Below are positions 61,001-64,000 of a DNA stretch of 64,000 nucleotides, piece by piece. A model generated the notes under the pieces. The model did no database searches and was not told the origin of the DNA. It worked only from the letters and a program-made list of their open reading frames with translations. The position numbers were made by a program, and so were the translations under genes. The stretch is from Pseudo-nitzschia pungens (taxonomy: Eukaryota; Bacillariophyta; Bacillariophyceae; Bacillariales; Bacillariaceae), in assembly GCA_037355855.1 (NCBI GenBank), contig CM074759.1:2294001-2358000 (forward strand), read 5' to 3'. Position 1 is the stretch's first letter. Every line of letters begins with the position of its first letter.

Positions 61001-61928
61001 CATTTGCCCTGATAATTGCATCCAATACAAGAGCAGACAAGCCAAATATGGGAAGCTTCCTCCCAAAGAAGCCCCGATATCGCCCTTCGATGAAGTCCAC
61101 GTCGATCTTATAGGCCCTTGGAAGATCACAGCTCAAAACAAGACCTACAACTTCAAGGCCCTCACCTGTATTGATCCAGTTACCAACCTTCTTGAAATCA
61201 TTCGGATCAGAGACAAGTCATCTCAGCACGTCTCTGATCAGTTCAAGAACTGCTGGCTCTCCAGATACCCTAGACCAAACAGATGTATCCATGACAATGG
61301 CGGCGAGTTCTTAGGGGCTGAATTCCAGCTCACCCTACAGCAGTATGGAATACAATCAGTCCCTACAACAGTTAAGAACCCACAAGCGAACGCCATCTGT
61401 GAGCGCGTTCACCACACAGTAGCTGATATCCTACGAGTCCTGGTACATGTCAATCCCCCACAAGCAAACACCAGGGCCACTCAGCTCATGGACAACGCCC
61501 TAGCAACCTGTATGCATGCCTCTCGATGCGCAGTCAGCACCTCGCTACAAGCCTCTCCAGGATCCCTGGTATTCAACAGAGACATGATGATCGATCTGCC
61601 ATTAACCTCCAATCTATTGGCACTGAAACAGCTTAGGCAGCAAGGAATCAACAAAGCTCTGCTTCGGGATAACGCTAAGAGGATAGAACATACCTTCCGA
61701 ATCAATGACAAGGTATGGTTACAGGAACCTGATCCAGATAAGCTACAGCCTAGAAGAACAGGCCCCTTTCTTATCATCCAAGTTGATGACAATGGTACAG
61801 TCAAACTGCAGAAAGCCCCTTCGGTAGCAGAAACAGTGAATATCCGGAAGTTAACTCCTTACAAAAAACCGGAAGCGGAGTCGAGGAACAACGAGTCAGA
61901 GTCACCGGCTATTCATTGGTCAACTTGA
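58017..61928 (+). CDS. pol: Ty3/gypsy pol polyprotein of element E (PR-RT-RNase H-IN)
   Basis: The frame is open from the codon after the gag TGA to TGA 61926-61928 (1303 codons). No ATG lies at its start (the first is near 58131), so read-through or internal initiation is needed. Protease: LLDSGSSGTL, Asp about codon 195. RT: catalytic YIDD about 549. RNase H: TDAS about 716, TEKELLAIV, TDHKNL. Integrase: zinc finger WYHLLLGH..CPDNC about 962-1005; catalytic Asp in VHVDLIGPW about 1028, Asp in CIHDNGGEF about 1092, Glu in NAICERVHH about 1127. The C-terminus is a TGPFLIIQVDDNGTVKL module. All catalytic motifs are present, and it is near-identical in type to element A. Confidence 0.94.
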   Translation, partial: VSGGSRPPKQKPPASLKPAITLPPAPLELDASTALLSGMTHGGDLPDKEGKEPTGWSIPVERSAKPAIAANTIVRNILQDISNMDPNRSKGTDATSINAIDPNKTAATNRPTLSLARNWSTGTAKNLYCNPGNSKDYTKGGALEQNYLKLLSTAANPTKNTAESTTNKSNVAPILLTNIQFIQGIPLKARPLLALLDSGSSGTLINKRALPFGTMPLRSKHQVITTTANGSFDTTEYVIMKNIKLQEFGNYTIDLQEARLFHSPDCRYDLILGRDFLHLAQINLLFKEGAVQWMDRTIPMKDTSLYHDNHTMLMEELEDAELFADDLSFANPYKSKVILDRAYQETDPSTVAQQQSHMSKQEQQQFQAILNKYPNVFNGELGKYPHKQISLRLKPGSKPIHKKPYPVAYKREDLFKRELQNLCNDGVLKRCTGPAEWAFPTFIVPKKDNRVRWVSDFRELNELLERRPYPIPRIQDIMNKRGKYTHFTKIDLSMQYYCFELDDASKKLCTIVTPYGCYEYQRLPMGVKVSPDVAQQLMEDILQDTDCTVYIDDIGIWTNGSFDLHMKTIDKILDRLNQNGLKCNPLKCDWAVQETDFLGYWMTPTAVKPWRKKIEAILHMDRPRTVTQVKSFLGAVGYYRDMWPRRSHVLAPLFDITGTPKKTPQAAAIKGKQRKAPSAFTWGPAQDKAFQEMKAMVAADALNTYPDLNKPFELYTDASDLQLGAAILQDGKPIAYWSKKLSDAQKNYTTTEKELLAIVLCCKEYRKMLLGGVINVYTDHKNLTFRTLSVQRVLRWRLFLEEFGVNLTYIEGKKNVLADAFSRLPRMDPPTVGKKEALGKGTLIDFLKLEVPKQDEELFLAEFPNLFQHLCNDADQELYSCLLNNECLVNLPNTQDLECPVNYNKIYLHQQKDPTVKFKIQSKAFFYQELQGNNILCYANQSNPDSWRIYIPSSLTNDTIKWYHLLLGHCGSTRLYKTISARFYADNLSNLCKSYICPDNCIQYKSRQAKYGKLPPKEAPISPFDEVHVDLIGPWKITAQNKTYNFKALTCIDPVTNLLEIIRIRDKSSQHVSDQFKNCWLSRYPRPNRCIHDNGGEFLGAEFQLTLQQYGIQSVPTTVKNPQANAICERVHHTVADILRVLVHVNPPQANTRATQLMDNALATCMHASRCAVSTSLQASPGSLVFNRDMMIDLPLTSNLLALKQLRQQGINKALLRDNAKRIEHTFRINDKVWLQEPDPDKLQPRRTGPFLIIQVDDNGTVKLQKAPSVAETVNIRKLTPYKKPEAESRNNESESPAIHWST

Positions 61929-61957
61929 AGCAGGCTTCGCTTAATCATGAGGCACTA

Positions 61958-62220
61958 TGTGACATGCTAGCGTAGGCAAACATGAATCACGATTAAATAA
62001 TTAACCGAATCCCACATACGAGCCGACCGGTGTTTGAATACAAATATTCAAACTGTACGCCGGGCGCTCCAACAATGCATGTGCGCCGTTATTCAAATAT
62101 GAGCACGGCGCGCGTTTGTATATTCAAACGTTCACACGAAAATCGTAACATTCGCTTAAGAGTTGAAACTTTAGTCACAATTTTAATACTACTCCAATTT
62201 TTCTACCTTAGAGTGTAACA
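61958..62220 (+). repeat. 3' LTR of element E (263 bp)
   Basis: It reads as identical to the 5' LTR. It is preceded by CATGAGGCACTA, shared with A and G, and followed by the AACTG duplication and the continuation of LINE3 ORF2. Confidence 0.96.
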
Positions 62221-64000
62221 AACTGGTTTTGGCCGATCAGGCCCTGTGTATGGTGATGAACCTGTCCCTCTCAGTGGTTGTGGCCAAGGCAATGGTATTG
62301 GTCCCACTCTCTGGGCACTGGTTTCTACAATTGTCTTCAGGATGATGCAACAGGCAGGACATGGTGTCCACCTTGTCACTTCTTTGTCCCTGCAGCTGGT
62401 TTCCCTGGTGGGATTCGCTTTTGTGGATGACACTGATTTGTTCTGTGCTGGTTCTGATCCCACCACCTCTGGTGAGACCTTGGCTGTTGACTTTCAGGAT
62501 GCACTTGACAGATGGGCAGGTGGCATTATTGCAACTGGAGGTGCCATTGAACCTGCCAAATCCTTCTGTTATTTGATTGATTTCAAATGGACTGGATCTG
62601 GTTGGGACTATCGCTCCATTGCTGACATGCCAGGTGACTTTACTGTTGCTGACAAGCTTGGAAATCGTGCTACCCTGGATCGTTTTGAGGTTGACCATGC
62701 TGACAAAACCCTTGGTGTTTTCATCTCCATGGATGGCAATGAGGATGCCCAAATTGCTCACATGGAGTCCCAGTCTAAGGCTTTTGGGTCTCAACTGAAG
62801 GCTTCCAAGTGTGAGAAGAGGGCTTCCCTCTACACATTCAAGTATTCTTTCATGAAGTCTGTTGAGTATCCCATGCCTGTCACTCAACTTGATGAGGGTA
62901 CCTGGACCAAGATTCTTCACCCAGCCCTTGTCCCTGTGCTGAATAAGGCTGGAATGTCCCGCAGCTTTCCCAGACATGTGTTCTTTGGTCCATCTCTTTA
63001 TCAAGGCTTTGGTTTCATTCATCCGTATCTTCTCCAAGAGTTTAGCCATATTGCCACTATCTTCCAGGAATCTGTCCGGTCCTCACAAACTGGCAGGATT
63101 CTGAGGCTCACTGCTGAGGCTCTGAGGCTTGAATTGGGTGTTCCTCTCCATCTTGGGGTCACACCCTATCATCCCTTTGCCTCATACATCACTCCTTGCT
63201 GGTACAAGCATGTGTGGAAGTTCTTTTCCATGCATCCTGTGAGCTTGGCTGAAGACTTCCCAGACCCTCCCCTGCTGCGCTCCAATGATTGCTACCTTAT
63301 GCAAGCCTTTGTTGATGCCGGTTTCAGAGGTGCTGACTTGTCCCTCTTGAATCTCATTCGGTTGTCTCTCAAGGCTGTTTCTCTTGCTGATATTTGCACT
63401 CCTGATGGAAAAAAGCTGTCCCCAGTGGCCTTCCAATTGCAGTCTTCCAACCACTTGAGAGATCATCTTGACTGGCCAAGATGTCCTCCCCCTTGGCCTC
63501 CACCAGCACACCGCCTGTGGACTATGGCTCTTCAGACATGTTTTCTTCCTCCCTGTCCACTCCCTGCAGCTAGAGCCTTGGCTCATTCTTTTCATCTTGG
63601 GCCTTGGCTCTCTCCCCAGACAGCTTCTCTTTGGCCTTGGTACTTGTCTTCCTCTACCAATACACTGTTCTCCAAATGTTCTACTGGTTGGAAGGTGGGC
63701 ACCTCCCAAGGAAGGGGCAGATTCAGAGTCACCTCTGAAGTTCTTCCTGAGAAACCTCCCTGTGCTCATGTGCTTGTCTCTCCTGTGACCCGTGGTCAAG
63801 TTGTTCGAGTTGTTGGTTCTTCTGAATTTGTCTCTGAACCTCCTGATGTGGATCCTCTGAGGTACAACCCATTTGACTCTCTTCCAGCTTCTCCTGAGGA
63901 TGCCTTTGACTGTCTTTGTGAGTCTCCAAGAGTGCTTCTCCACAAGTATTCCCTCCCACATGGTGGTTGTCAGGCCCTTGCCGATGCCATTCAGAGTGGC

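Larger units (their letters stand above)
56567..62220 (+). mobile_element. Ty3/gypsy-type LTR retrotransposon E, full length
   Basis: 5654 bp between 5-bp duplications AACTG (56562-56566 and 62221-62225), inserted in the RT region of LINE3 ORF2. The two 263-bp LTRs read as identical. Gag and pol are open, in one frame, separated by a single UGA. It is the full-length reference for family A/E and a recent insertion. Confidence 0.97.
36028..64000 (+). mobile_element. LINE3: giant LINE, 5'-truncated, carrying four nested insertions, cut by window edge
   Basis: Pieces: 36028-36795, 37103-37543, 48762-54339, 56372-56566 and 62226-64000. These join without gaps when the insertions and their duplications are removed, and match LINE1 and LINE2. 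Its start corresponds to position ~14198 of LINE1, so about 1.07 kb of 5' UTR is missing. It interrupts element G. It contains a solo LTR, LINE2, a non-autonomous LINE copy and Ty3 element E. Confidence 0.9.
51960..64000 (+). pseudogene. LINE3 ORF2, split by two insertions, runs off the window
   Basis: Pieces 51960-54339, 56372-56566 and 62226-64000. Piece 1 holds the APE endonuclease and linker. Piece 2 carries RT motif NDAKGCYDRI. Piece 3 resumes at GFGRSGPVYGDEPVPL with GNGIGPTLW and FVDD (about 62423) and is open to the edge, ending before RNase H is complete. Apart from the insertions (15-bp and 5-bp duplications) no lesion was noticed. The 26 bp missing in LINE1 are present here. Confidence 0.92.

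Noticed and set aside
48762..64000. LINE3 right part as a separate element from 36028-37543
   Set aside because: Both sides of LINE2 are the same minisatellite in the same orientation, and the 5' UTR on the left is continuous with ORF1 on the right once LINE2 is removed.

Overview
The window is almost entirely nested retrotransposons from a eukaryotic nuclear genome. Two Ty3/gypsy families (A/E and B/C/D), a giant APE-type LINE carrying RNase H, PIF/Harbinger-like DNA transposon remnants and one short tetratricopeptide gene fit a repeat-rich microalga. I lean towards a stramenopile, possibly a pennate diatom, but nothing here proves it. No bacterial operon, tRNA, rRNA or CRISPR structure was seen.

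Layout. 1-2855: 3' part of Ty3 element A (+), inserted in pol of element B (-, 2856-6267). 6268-8137: decayed Harbinger-like element. 8138-10561: the only non-transposon stretch, with the TPR gene at 9392-9952. 10562-32341: decayed Ty3 element D (+). D is split by LINE1 (13131-29576), which is itself split by intact Ty3 element C (-, 18724-24516). D also carries a 5'-truncated LINE fragment, LINE4 (31105-32135). 32342-33180: 3' end of Ty3 element F (-), fused to a second Harbinger fragment (about 33172-34270) that holds a solo LTR. 34572-36025: 3' end of A/E-family element G (-).

36028-64000 is LINE3 (+), 5'-truncated and running off the right edge. It has been hit by a solo LTR (36796-37102), a complete LINE2 (-, 37544-48761), a 2.0-kb non-autonomous LINE derivative (-, 54340-56356) and a full-length Ty3 element E (+, 56567-62220).

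The best candidate for something undescribed is the LINE system. The autonomous unit is about 11 kb. It has a long 5' UTR built of tandem repeats, a variable 15-bp minisatellite, an ORF1 of about 957 residues of no family I recognise, and a 1944-residue ORF2 (APE endonuclease, RT, RNase H, zinc finger) that overlaps ORF1 by 8 nt. A non-coding partner shares only its 5' end of about 80 nt and its hairpin-bearing 3' end, so it is probably mobilised in trans. A second theme is that both Ty3 families place gag and pol in the same frame, separated by one in-frame UGA.

LINE2, C and E look intact. C and E each have LTR pairs that I read as identical, which implies recent activity. Coordinates of insertions rest on target-site duplications read directly. 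Similarity statements are by eye.
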